A DNA stretch of 64,000 nucleotides from Pseudomonas alliivorans (GTDB lineage: Bacteria > Pseudomonadota > Gammaproteobacteria > Pseudomonadales > Pseudomonadaceae): assembly GCF_017826695.1 (NCBI RefSeq), contig NZ_JAFFZW010000006.1, positions 1-64,000 on the forward strand, read 5' to 3'. The translations under genes and the position numbers were made by a program. Shown piece after piece: positions 35,058-43,350 of this stretch. A model generated the notes under the pieces. It searched no databases. It had not been told where the DNA came from and was given only the letters and a program-made list of their open reading frames with translations. The stretch's first letter is position 1; each line of letters begins with the position of its first letter.

Positions 35058-38036
35058 ATGTCCAGAGGATTGAAAATCACGTTTGGCTCCCTGCTGAGCG
35101 TGGTCGTGCTCTACAGCTTGTTGGGTTTTTTCATCCTTCCGGGGATCGCTTTGCGAGTCGCGAATCAGCAACTGGCGAACTATTCGACGGCACCCGCCAA
35201 AATCGAGCGTCTGGAGTTCAACCCTTACACACTCGAGCTGACCCTATGGGGCCTGAACATTGGCACGCCTGGCCAGGAGCAGATCGCCTTCGAAAAGCTT
35301 TACGCCAATCTTCAGTTCGACAGCCTCTGGACCCGCGCCTTGCACCTGCAACGCGTTGAATTGCTCCAGCCCAAGACTGAACTGCTGTTCGACAAGCAGG
35401 GCAAGCTGAATCTGGCGCAACTTTTTACGTTTCCGGCGAGCGAGCCTGTCAAGGACGAGGCACCGGGCAAGCCGTTTCCGCTGCGCATCGACGAAATCAG
35501 GCTGGCTGACGGCTATCTGCATTTCCGCGACCTGCGCCCTAGCGAACCCATCGAGTTTCTTTACGACAAGCTGAACTTCGAATTGAAGAACCTCAGTACC
35601 CTGCCTGAAGACAATGCCGACATGACGTTGGTTGCGGCAGGGCCTGATGGCGGGCAAATCGACTGGGTAGGCCGTATCAGCATTGTGCCGATCACCTCCG
35701 AAGGCACTCTGAAAGTCACCGACGGCAAAATGAAGCTCTGGTGGCCTTACGTCCGTGACGCGCTTCCCCTGGCGCTTCAGGACGGCGTGCTGAATTTCAG
35801 TACCGCTTACACACTTGATCTGTCCAAGGACACCGAACTCAAGCTGACCAACCTCTCGGCCAGTGTCGCGCCATTCGGGCTCAATGCACCCGACGGCCGT
35901 CCACTCGTGCGTCTCGAGCGTCTGGATGTCAGCGAAACGACGGTCGATCTGGCCAGACAACACGTCAATGTCGGCAAGATCCGCAGTCAGGGGCTGGAAA
36001 CCTGGGCAGCCCGTGAAGCGGACGGTCAACTGGACTGGCAGAAGCTGTTTGCCAGCAAGCCTGACAAACCCGCCGCACCGAAGAAACCGCCAGTCGATGA
36101 GAAAGCCGCAGAACCTGCGCCGGTCACCGATGCGTCGGCCAAGGCGACAGCCCGTTCAGACAAGCCTGGAAAACCATGGCAAGTGGTGCTGCGCGATGTG
36201 CAGCTTCGCAATTACCAGGTCCATCTGGCAGACCGAGTGCCCACAGAGCCTGTACTTCTGGATGTCGGCCCGCTGAATCTGGATGTGCAGAACTTCGACA
36301 GCCTCAATACGTCGCCTTTCACCCTCAAGCTCGACACCGGCCTGGGCAAGCAAGGCAATCTGACTGCGACTGGCGAGGTCAATCTCAATCCCGTCACTGC
36401 GCGGTTGAATGTCACTACCCGTGATATCGATCTGCGACTGGCCCAGTCCTATATCAATCCGTTCATCAAGCTTGAAATGCGCAGCGGCATGCTGGGCAGC
36501 GATCTGGCAGTGAACCTGAAAAGTACCGAACCGCTGGCATTCAGCGTGACCGGCAAGGCACAGGTCAGTCAGCTCCATACGCTTGATACCCTCAAACAGC
36601 GCGATTTCCTCAAATGGGAAAAGCTCGATCTGGAGGGTCTGGACTATCAGCACGGCGCCAGCCTGTCGATTGCCAAGGTAAACATGCTGCAGCCTTACGC
36701 GCGCTTCATGATCAACGACGACCGCACCACCAACATTGACGACCTGCTGATTCCGCAGCCTGAAGATGGAAAGCCGACGGCAACGTCGAAAGCCAATGCC
36801 AAAAACACACCCAAAGCCCCCAAAGAGAACCCCTTGGGCATTTACGTAGGTGAAGTGAATATCAAGGATGGCTCGGCCAATTTTGCCGACCTGACGCTGA
36901 CGCCCAACTTCTCCACAGCCGTGCAGCAGCTCAACGGGCGCATTGGCATCATCGACAACCGCCAGTCAAAGCCGGCGCCAGTGAATATCGAAGGCAAGGT
37001 TGATCGCTACGCGCCGGTCACGATCAAAGGCAGCCTGAACCCTTTCGACCCGATGGCCAGTCTGGACATCGCGACCAGCTTCAAACGTGTCGAGCTGACA
37101 ACGCTGACGCCCTACTCGGGCAAGTTCGCCGGTTTCAGGATCCGCAAGGGTCGACTTAATCTGGACTTGCATTACCTGATTACCAACGGCCAGTTGAAAG
37201 CGCAGAACAAGGTGCTGGTGGAGCAGCTGCAATTGGGCGAGAAAGTGGACAGCCCGGATGCGGTGGATCTGCCGATCCGGCTGGCGGTCGCGCTGCTCAA
37301 GGATACTCAGGGCCGCATCTCCATCGAATTGCCGGTCGAGGGTGACCTGAATAGCCCTCAGTTCAGCGTGATGCCCATTGTCTGGCAAACCTTGCGCAAT
37401 CTGGTGCTACGCGCAGCACAGGCGCCTTTCAAGATGTTGGGTGGTCTGGTATCCGGTGGCGGCTCCGAGGACCTCGGTAACGTGAGTTTTGCGCCCGGTT
37501 CAAGCGAATTGAGCGCGGACACGCAAAAAGCCCTGGACAAGCTCTCGGCCGCCCTCAAGGAGCGTCCAACCCTGAAGCTCGAGATCGAAGGCACCAGCGC
37601 GGCCAGTAGCGACGGCCCGCTGATCGCCCGGCAGCGACTGGAACGCGAGTATCAGGCCACCTACTACAAGATCCTGCAACGTCGTGGCGACAAGGTCCCT
37701 GCCAAGGCAGCGCTGCTGCAAGTGCCGGAAGACGAGAAGGCACCCATGCTGGAAGGCATCTACAGGGCTCGTCTGAAGCAACAGCCGCCCGCTGAGTGGG
37801 CAAACCTTGGCAAGGAGGAACGCTCCAATCAGATGCGTGCTGCCATGCTCAAGTTCTGGAGCGGCAATGAAGTCCTGCTTCGCGAGCTCGGACAGAATCG
37901 GGCCAGCAGCATCAAGGATTATCTGGTCGAAAAAGGAAAGCTTGAAGATGAACGCGTCTACTTCGTCGATGCCCGTCTGGGTCAGGCGCAGGCGGACGGC
38001 AGTGTCATCAGCCCATTGCATCTGGATAGCGAGTAG
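35058..38036 (+). CDS. Large DUF748/AsmA-like envelope protein
   Basis: 992 residues anchored by one N-terminal helix (about 9-30), with the remainder in the periplasm. Most of the length is beta-rich repeat of the AsmA/TamB-like superfamily (DUF748), and a Pro/Lys/Ala-rich insertion lies near 335-375. From about residue 815 the sequence changes to an OmpA-like pattern (FAPGSSELSADTQKALDKLS and LKLEIEGT). The family is linked to phospholipid transport between membranes by homology; its role here is unproved. The ribosome site is weak. It is followed after 5 bases by the DUF2845 gene. Confidence 0.85.
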   Translation: MSRGLKITFGSLLSVVVLYSLLGFFILPGIALRVANQQLANYSTAPAKIERLEFNPYTLELTLWGLNIGTPGQEQIAFEKLYANLQFDSLWTRALHLQRVELLQPKTELLFDKQGKLNLAQLFTFPASEPVKDEAPGKPFPLRIDEIRLADGYLHFRDLRPSEPIEFLYDKLNFELKNLSTLPEDNADMTLVAAGPDGGQIDWVGRISIVPITSEGTLKVTDGKMKLWWPYVRDALPLALQDGVLNFSTAYTLDLSKDTELKLTNLSASVAPFGLNAPDGRPLVRLERLDVSETTVDLARQHVNVGKIRSQGLETWAAREADGQLDWQKLFASKPDKPAAPKKPPVDEKAAEPAPVTDASAKATARSDKPGKPWQVVLRDVQLRNYQVHLADRVPTEPVLLDVGPLNLDVQNFDSLNTSPFTLKLDTGLGKQGNLTATGEVNLNPVTARLNVTTRDIDLRLAQSYINPFIKLEMRSGMLGSDLAVNLKSTEPLAFSVTGKAQVSQLHTLDTLKQRDFLKWEKLDLEGLDYQHGASLSIAKVNMLQPYARFMINDDRTTNIDDLLIPQPEDGKPTATSKANAKNTPKAPKENPLGIYVGEVNIKDGSANFADLTLTPNFSTAVQQLNGRIGIIDNRQSKPAPVNIEGKVDRYAPVTIKGSLNPFDPMASLDIATSFKRVELTTLTPYSGKFAGFRIRKGRLNLDLHYLITNGQLKAQNKVLVEQLQLGEKVDSPDAVDLPIRLAVALLKDTQGRISIELPVEGDLNSPQFSVMPIVWQTLRNLVLRAAQAPFKMLGGLVSGGGSEDLGNVSFAPGSSELSADTQKALDKLSAALKERPTLKLEIEGTSAASSDGPLIARQRLEREYQATYYKILQRRGDKVPAKAALLQVPEDEKAPMLEGIYRARLKQQPPAEWANLGKEERSNQMRAAMLKFWSGNEVLLRELGQNRASSIKDYLVEKGKLEDERVYFVDARLGQAQADGSVISPLHLDSE

Positions 38037-38041
38037 ACACC

Positions 38042-38365
38042 TTGCCACAACCATTTCGATCCACCCTTTGCCTGGCCCTCGTCATGATGACCGGGGCAGC
38101 CACGTTCGACGCGCAGGCAGCTTCAACCTTGCGTTGCGGCAGCCAGTTGGTCAGCACAGGAGATAGAACCTTCGAGGTTCAGCAGAAATGCGGCGAGCCT
38201 GTCAGCCAACAGGTCGTGAGCAGTAAAGAAGTGGTCAATTACTACCGTCAGACCGAAGAAGTCATTGTTGAAGAATGGGTCTACGGACCCAGCCACGGCA
38301 TGTACCAATACCTGCGCTTTGTGGGCGGTCGACTCACCGAAATCCAGAGCAAACGCGGTAACTGA
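38042..38365 (+). CDS. DUF2845 domain-containing exported protein
   Basis: 107 residues. A signal peptide (about 1-27, ending DAQAA) is followed by the DUF2845 core: LRCGSQLVSTGDRTFEVQQKCG (in part), with two cysteines likely to form a disulfide, and EEWVYGPSHGMYQYLRF. The start is a TTG at 38042, 5 bases after the DUF748 stop; an internal ATG at 38084 would cut the signal peptide in half. Function unknown. Close spacing implies a shared transcript with the DUF748 gene. Confidence 0.8.
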   Translation: MPQPFRSTLCLALVMMTGAATFDAQAASTLRCGSQLVSTGDRTFEVQQKCGEPVSQQVVSSKEVVNYYRQTEEVIVEEWVYGPSHGMYQYLRFVGGRLTEIQSKRGN

Positions 38366-38397
38366 GTCCGTTCCTGCTTTTTCTTTCCCACAATAGA

Positions 38398-38427
38398 ACA
38401 GGCCCCGACTCAAGAGCCGGGGCCTGT
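38398..38427. terminator. Hairpin between convergent genes
   Basis: ACAGGCCCCG pairs with CGGGGCCTGT, with an extra CTC/GAG pairing inside. It lies between the DUF2845 gene and the BON-domain gene, which converge. There is no T tract on either side, so it could be a factor-aided terminator for both. Confidence 0.5.
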
Positions 38428-38502
38428 AATGGCTACATCCCTGTAGCCTCGCATGAACTTTCCATCGGTCAGATGACTGGGATGCTCATGGGCAGAATCT
38501 GA

Positions 38503-38856
38503 TTACTCAGCTTTCAGGCCAGCAGCGGAAACGTCTTTCACGCCTTTGATTTTCTTGGTGATATCAACAGCCATTTTTTTCTGGCTGTCGGTCACGGCAA
38601 CTGTCGAGGACAGGGAAACCACGCCTTTGTTGGTCTCAACCTTGATGTCCGAACCCGGGATGCCTTTTTCAGTCAGCAGGTCGGCTTTGACTTTGGTGGT
38701 GATCCAGGTGTCAGAGGTGTCTTCTTTGACTTCTTGAGTAGTGGTGTTAGCTGCCAGAACCATTGGAGATTGAACAGCGGTCTGTGCGAAAGCAGCGCCA
38801 GCCATGGTCAGAGTCAGGGTAGTAGCGGTAGCAGCAGCGATAACGAACTTCTTCAT
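38503..38856 (-). CDS. BON domain-containing periplasmic protein
   Basis: 117 residues. A strong Sec signal peptide (MKKFVIAAATATTLTLTMAGAAFA, split here) is cleaved near residue 24. One BON domain (about 48-117) has the typical ITTKVKADLL and VKVETNKGVVSLSSTV pattern. BON domains bind phospholipids, and osmotically induced members such as OsmY protect the envelope. AGGAG lies 8 bases before the ATG at 38856. It is a single gene, 287 bases from pnp on the same strand. Confidence 0.88.
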   Translation of the reverse strand: MKKFVIAAATATTLTLTMAGAAFAQTAVQSPMVLAANTTTQEVKEDTSDTWITTKVKADLLTEKGIPGSDIKVETNKGVVSLSSTVAVTDSQKKMAVDITKKIKGVKDVSAAGLKAE

Positions 38857-39097
38857 ACGATAACTCCTGTTTTTCTCAAAATCTGCGCCAGCGTGTGGCT
38901 GCAGGGTTATCAGGTATATCGCAAGTGCTGTGCCAATACGCAAAATCGGGATTAAACCAATAAAATCAAGGAGTTATAAATTCATCACTTTTGCGTAATC
39001 GTGCAGTTTGCCCGCTTCCTCTCGTTTTACGCATGCAAGATGCATGTTTGCATCATGCTGTATGCAGCACGGCCGCATAAGCCTTTAATTGCGCTCA

Positions 39098-39126
39098 TAA
39101 AAAAAGGACCCCGGAGGGTCCTTTTT
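39098..39126 (-). terminator. pnp intrinsic terminator
   Basis: GGACCC pairs with GGGTCC around TCCG, bordered by an A run and T run. On the minus strand the T run follows the stem, 18 bases past the pnp stop. Confidence 0.9.
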
Positions 39127-39143
39127 CAATGCTGCCTGATCAA

Positions 39144-41249
39144 TCAGACGCCAGATGCTTTCGCAGCGGCGACGTCCTTGATCGACAGTTTGATACGGCC
39201 GCGGTTGTCCACGTCCAGTACCAGTACTTCAACTTCCTGACCTTCTTTCAGGATGTCGGTCACTTTCTCGACGCGAGCATCGCTCAACATGGAGATGTGA
39301 ACCAGGCCATCCTTGCCAGGCAGGATATTGACGAATGCGCCGAAATCGACGATGCGCTCAACCTTGCCGACATAGATCTTGCCAATTTCCGCTTCTGCAG
39401 TGATACCCAGAACACGCTGACGAGCTGCCTCGGCCGCTTCCTTGGATTCACCGAAGATCTTGATCGAGCCGTCGTCTTCGATATCGATCGAAGCCTTGGT
39501 CTCTTCACAGATTGCACGGATGGTGGCGCCGCCTTTACCGATGACGTCACGAATCTTGTCGGTGTCGATCTTCATGGCGATCATGGTCGGAGCGTTGGCC
39601 GACAGTTCGGTACGCGACTGACCGATGATCTGGTTCATCTGACCGAGGATGTTCAGGCGAGCTTCCAGGGCCTGGCCCAGGGCAATCTCCATGATCTCTT
39701 CAGTGATGCCCTTGATCTTGATGTCCATCTGCAGCGCGGTCACACCTTTGGCGGTACCGGCTACCTTGAAGTCCATGTCGCCGAGGTGGTCTTCGTCACC
39801 CAGGATGTCAGTCAGAACGGCGAACTTCTCACCTTCCTTGACCAGACCCATGGCGATACCGGCAACCGGCGCCTTCATCGGCACGCCAGCGTCCATCAGT
39901 GCCAGGGATGCACCGCAAACCGAAGCCATGGAGCTGGAGCCGTTGGACTCAGTGATTTCCGATACCACACGAATGGTGTAAGGGAACACATCAGCGCCCG
40001 GCAGCATGGCCTGTACGCTGCGGCGTGCCAAACGGCCGTGACCGATTTCGCGACGGCCTGCGCCACCCATGCGACCGCACTCGCCCACCGAGAACGGAGG
40101 GAAGTTGTAGTGCAGCATGAAGGGGTCTTTCTTCTCGCCTTCAAGTGTATCGAGCAGTTGTGCATCACGCGCGGTACCCAGCGTGGCAACGACCAGCGCC
40201 TGAGTTTCGCCACGGGTGAACAGTGCCGAACCGTGGGTCTTTGGCAGAACGCCGACTTCGATGTTCAGAGGACGGACGGTGCGGGTGTCACGGCCATCGA
40301 TACGCGGCTTGCCGTTGACGATGTTTTCGCGAACGGTGCGGTATTCGATTTCACCGAAAGCGGCTTTGACTTCGCTGGCAGACGGGCTGCCTTCTTCGAC
40401 AGCAAGCTTGGCGACGATCTGCTCACGCAGCTCGCCCAGACGCGCGTAACGGTCGGCCTTGATGGTGATGGTGTAAGCCTGGGAGATCGCTTCGCCGAAC
40501 TCGGCACGGATCGCACCCAGCAATGCGGTCGCTTCAGGCTTTGGCTGCCAGGTCCAGGTAGGCTTGGCGGCTTCGGCAGCCAGCTCCTTGACGGCATTGA
40601 TCACAACCTGGAACTCGTCGTGTGCGAACAGCACAGCGCCCAGCATCTGGTCTTCGGTCAGTTCCTTGGCTTCCGATTCCACCATCAGAACGGCTTCGGA
40701 AGTACCGGCAACAACCATGTCCAGGCTCGACGCCTGAAGCTGCTCGTAAGTCGGGTTCAGCAGGTAGCCGGTGCTCTCGTGGAAAGCAACGCGCGCAGCG
40801 CCGACCGGGCCGTCGAACGGAATGCCGGAGATCGCCAGGGCAGCCGATGTACCGATCATCGCAGCGATGTCCGGATCGGTTTTCTTGCTGGTGGAAACGA
40901 CGGTGCAGACAACCTGCACTTCGTTCATGAAGCCTTCAGGGAACAGGGGGCGGATCGGGCGATCGATCAGACGCGAGGTGAGGGTTTCTTTCTCGGAAGG
41001 ACGGCCTTCACGCTTGAAGAAACCGCCAGGAATTTTGCCGGCAGCGTAGGTCTTTTCCTGATAGTGCACAGACAGAGGGAAGAAGCCTTTGCTGGCGTCG
41101 GCTTGCTTGGCGCCGACAACAGTCACCAACACGCTGACGTCGTCGTCAACGGTGACCAATACTGCACCGGAGGCCTGACGGGCGATACGGCCTGTCTCGA
41201 GGGTTACGGTCGATTGACCGAACTGAAACTTCTTGATTACCGGGTTCAC
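39144..41249 (-). CDS. pnp: Polynucleotide phosphorylase
   Basis: Phosphorolytic 3'-5' exoribonuclease of the degradosome. 701 residues: two RNase PH domains (about 1-140 and 310-540) joined by an alpha domain, a KH domain (IGKGGATIRAICEETKASI), and an S1 domain (VERIVDFGAFVNILPGKDGLVHIS). Catalytic residues in FTRGETQALVVATLG and the second-domain acidic residues are present. The start is a GTG at 41249 (MNPVIKKFQFG), with AAGGTAGGA upstream. It follows rpsO, as in most gammaproteobacteria. Confidence 0.97.
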   Translation of the reverse strand: MNPVIKKFQFGQSTVTLETGRIARQASGAVLVTVDDDVSVLVTVVGAKQADASKGFFPLSVHYQEKTYAAGKIPGGFFKREGRPSEKETLTSRLIDRPIRPLFPEGFMNEVQVVCTVVSTSKKTDPDIAAMIGTSAALAISGIPFDGPVGAARVAFHESTGYLLNPTYEQLQASSLDMVVAGTSEAVLMVESEAKELTEDQMLGAVLFAHDEFQVVINAVKELAAEAAKPTWTWQPKPEATALLGAIRAEFGEAISQAYTITIKADRYARLGELREQIVAKLAVEEGSPSASEVKAAFGEIEYRTVRENIVNGKPRIDGRDTRTVRPLNIEVGVLPKTHGSALFTRGETQALVVATLGTARDAQLLDTLEGEKKDPFMLHYNFPPFSVGECGRMGGAGRREIGHGRLARRSVQAMLPGADVFPYTIRVVSEITESNGSSSMASVCGASLALMDAGVPMKAPVAGIAMGLVKEGEKFAVLTDILGDEDHLGDMDFKVAGTAKGVTALQMDIKIKGITEEIMEIALGQALEARLNILGQMNQIIGQSRTELSANAPTMIAMKIDTDKIRDVIGKGGATIRAICEETKASIDIEDDGSIKIFGESKEAAEAARQRVLGITAEAEIGKIYVGKVERIVDFGAFVNILPGKDGLVHISMLSDARVEKVTDILKEGQEVEVLVLDVDNRGRIKLSIKDVAAAKASGV

Positions 41250-41424
41250 GGTTTCCTACCTTTCTTTGTGGCTCTTGGGGAACTGGTTTCTTGCGAATTC
41301 TTGGGCAGCGTGGGGAATCGGCCCCTTCCACAGTCCAGATAAAACTTGAGGCTGGGAGCCTGCCCGAACCACCGGGTAAACCCGATGATTCGCGACAGAC
41401 AACCAACCTCTAGCAACGTCGTTA

Positions 41425-41694
41425 TTAGCGACGCAGACCCAGACGACCGATCAGGGCGCTGTAACGGCTAACGTCCTTACCTTTCAGGTAATCCAGCAGC
41501 TTGCGGCGCTGGTTTACCATACGGATCAGACCACGACGCGAGTGGTGGTCCTTACCGTTGGCCTTGAAGTGGCCTTGCAGTTTGTTGATGTTGGCGGTCA
41601 GCAGTGCAACTTGCACTTCTGGCGAACCAGTATCACCAACAGCTTGCTGGTAGTCGGTTACGATCTGAGCTTTTTCTTCAACGCTGAGTGCCAT
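41425..41694 (-). CDS. rpsO: Ribosomal protein S15
   Basis: Primary 16S rRNA-binding protein of the 30S subunit. The full 89-residue sequence starts MALSVEEKAQIVTDYQ and contains the rRNA-binding NKLQGHFKANGKDHHSRRGL region (in part). I use the ATG at 41694 with AAGGA upstream. The leader holds two hairpins (41716-41741 and 41749-41764), possibly an S15 autoregulation site. The 175-base gap to pnp contains a hairpin built on CCGGGT/ACCCGA that might be an RNase III target. Confidence 0.97.
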   Translation of the reverse strand: MALSVEEKAQIVTDYQQAVGDTGSPEVQVALLTANINKLQGHFKANGKDHHSRRGLIRMVNQRRKLLDYLKGKDVSRYSALIGRLGLRR

Positions 41695-41715
41695 GTGGGC
41701 AATCCTTCCATTCAA

Positions 41716-41764
41716 GGAACCGCTTCCGAAGAAACGTTTCCAACAGGCCGAGGACAGATCCTCG
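41716..41764 (-). promoter_or_regulatory. Structured rpsO 5' leader
   Basis: Two stems precede the rpsO ribosome site on the minus strand. The first to be transcribed (41749-41764) is CGAGGA/TCCTCG with a TCTG loop. The second (41716-41741) is an 11-bp stem with one mismatch, capped by a C(TTCG)G tetraloop. S15 is known to autoregulate by binding its own leader in several bacteria, by different RNA folds; this could be such a site. Confidence 0.45.
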
Positions 41765-41815
41765 TATTAAAAAAAGAGGCTTGACCGTGCCTGTTGACAG
41801 CCATCCTCGCTCCCT

Positions 41816-41843
41816 CCCATCTGCAGGCAAGCCTGCCGATGGG
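41816..41843 (-). terminator. Hairpin just after truB
   Basis: CCCATC/GATGGG and GCAGGC/GCCTGC stack around a two-base loop, with one mismatch. It begins 10 bases after the truB stop. There is no immediate T run (a T7 run occurs about 40 bases later), so it may be a processing or pausing site, not a terminator. Confidence 0.35.
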
Positions 41844-41853
41844 CGGGTTCCGG

Positions 41854-42771
41854 TCACTCTGACCGAATCAATCGACGCGGCGCAATACGCCCGTCTTCAC
41901 TGACTTCACCGATACCGATGAAGCGACCTTCATGATCCTGCACCCGCACCATGCCGAACTTAGGCGCGTCCGGTGCTCTTACTGGCTGACCATGCAACCA
42001 GTAGAACGAACTGTGCTCCGAAAACTTCAGCAGCGGCCAGTCCAGCAAACCACTGTCCGAGGGCATCAGGAAGCGGTCAACCGCCTCATTGCCGCCGTCG
42101 GCGTGAACCTGCTCAAGCTCTTCCAGCGTGACCGTCTGGGCCAGACTGAACGGTCCGGCCTGCGTACGACGCAGCTCCGCGACGTATGCACCACAACCGA
42201 GCTGCTCACCGATATCCTCGACCAGAGTCCGGATATAGGTGCCTTTGCTGCAATCGACCGACAGACGTGCCGTGTCGCCTTCGCAGGCAAGCAATTCCAA
42301 GCGCGCAATAGTAACAGAACGGGGCTCGCGCTCCACTACTTCCCCTGCACGTGCCAGCTTGTAAAGAGGCTGTCCGTCCCGCTTGAGGGCGGAGTACATC
42401 GGCGGTATCTGGCTGATTTGTCCACGAAAAGCGGGCAATGCGGCTTCGATATCGTCACGACCAACGGTCACGGGACGCGTCAGCAAAACATCGCCTTCGG
42501 AGTCTCCCGTGGTCGTGGTCTTGCCGAGTTGCATCAGGGTTTCGTAGGACTTGTCCGAATCGAGGAGGTATTGCGAGAACTTGGTGGCCTCGCCGAAACA
42601 CAAGGGCAGTACACCCGTTGCCAGCGGATCGAGGCTGCCGGTGTGGCCGGCCTTCTCGGCATTGAGCAACCAGCGAACCTTCTGCAAGGCCGCATTGGAC
42701 GTAAAACCCAGCGGCTTGTCGAGCAGGATGATTCCGCTGACATTGCGGCGTATACGCTTGACCTGAGCCAC
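41854..42771 (-). CDS. truB: tRNA pseudouridine-55 synthase
   Basis: Makes pseudouridine 55 in the T loop of all elongator tRNAs. 305 residues. The catalytic Asp48 is in GHTGSLDPLATGVLPL; conserved Tyr and Lys residues occur in the KSYETLMQLG motif. The start is a GTG at 42771, three bases after the rbfA stop, and a PUA-like C-terminus follows. It is part of the rimP-nusA-infB-rbfA-truB run. Confidence 0.95.
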   Translation of the reverse strand: MAQVKRIRRNVSGIILLDKPLGFTSNAALQKVRWLLNAEKAGHTGSLDPLATGVLPLCFGEATKFSQYLLDSDKSYETLMQLGKTTTTGDSEGDVLLTRPVTVGRDDIEAALPAFRGQISQIPPMYSALKRDGQPLYKLARAGEVVEREPRSVTIARLELLACEGDTARLSVDCSKGTYIRTLVEDIGEQLGCGAYVAELRRTQAGPFSLAQTVTLEELEQVHADGGNEAVDRFLMPSDSGLLDWPLLKFSEHSSFYWLHGQPVRAPDAPKFGMVRVQDHEGRFIGIGEVSEDGRIAPRRLIRSE

Positions 42772-42774
42772 CCT

Positions 42775-43191
42775 TTACTCCTCGGTACTTTCAGGCTTGA
42801 CGCCTTGTGGCGCAGAACCTTCCTGGTGCTGCCCGTCTTCGGCCACGGCCCGCTCGATCAATGCCGAGAGGTGAGCGCCACGCACGACGCTTTCGTCGTA
42901 GTGGAAGTGCAACTGCGGCACGCTGCGCAGCTTCATCTCGCGCGCCAGCTGCATGCGCAGGAAACCTGCAGCAGAGTTGAGCACCTTGATGCTCTGTGCA
43001 ATTTCCTCAGCGCTGTCCTGACCCATGACGGTCATGAAAATCTTGGCATGACCCACGTCGCGGCTGACATCGACAGCGGTGATGGTGACAAGACCCACAC
43101 GAGGGTCCTTGATTTCGCGACGGATCAGTTGCGCCAGCTCACGCTGCATCTGATCGCCGATACGTTGGGTGCGGCTATATTCTTTTGCCAT
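42775..43191 (-). CDS. rbfA: Ribosome-binding factor A
   Basis: 30S maturation and cold-adaptation factor with a KH-like fold. 138 residues: MAKEYSRTQRIGDQMQRELA start, with the typical DPRVGLVTITAVDVSRDVGHAKIF region (in part). The C-terminal 20 residues are acidic and low in complexity (EDGQHQEGSAPQGVKPESTEE part). A hairpin (43245-43278) separates it from infB. Confidence 0.95.
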   Translation of the reverse strand: MAKEYSRTQRIGDQMQRELAQLIRREIKDPRVGLVTITAVDVSRDVGHAKIFMTVMGQDSAEEIAQSIKVLNSAAGFLRMQLAREMKLRSVPQLHFHYDESVVRGAHLSALIERAVAEDGQHQEGSAPQGVKPESTEE

Positions 43192-43244
43192 GTTTGTTAC
43201 CTGTTACTGATCCGGGACCAAACCCTGACAGTCTGAAAGCGGCA

Positions 43245-43278
43245 AACGCCCGGCCTGACAAATGCCAGACCGGGCGTT
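43245..43278 (-). terminator. Hairpin between infB and rbfA
   Basis: AACGCCCGG (43245-43253) pairs with CCGGGCGTT (43270-43278) over a 16-base loop region with an inner CTG/CAG-like pairing. It lacks a real T run, so it is more likely an mRNA segmenting or partial terminator element within the operon. Confidence 0.4.
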
Positions 43279-43350
43279 GCGTTGAGAGCCCATGATGAAG
43301 ACAGCGGCATTTGCATGCGATGTTTCACCATGGCTCCTGAAGCTCGCGAT

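Noticed and set aside
39129..41342. A 737-codon open frame opposite pnp
   Set aside because: It is the mirror of a highly conserved gene in GC-rich DNA; long antisense frames are expected there, and it has no ribosome site or family-like sequence.
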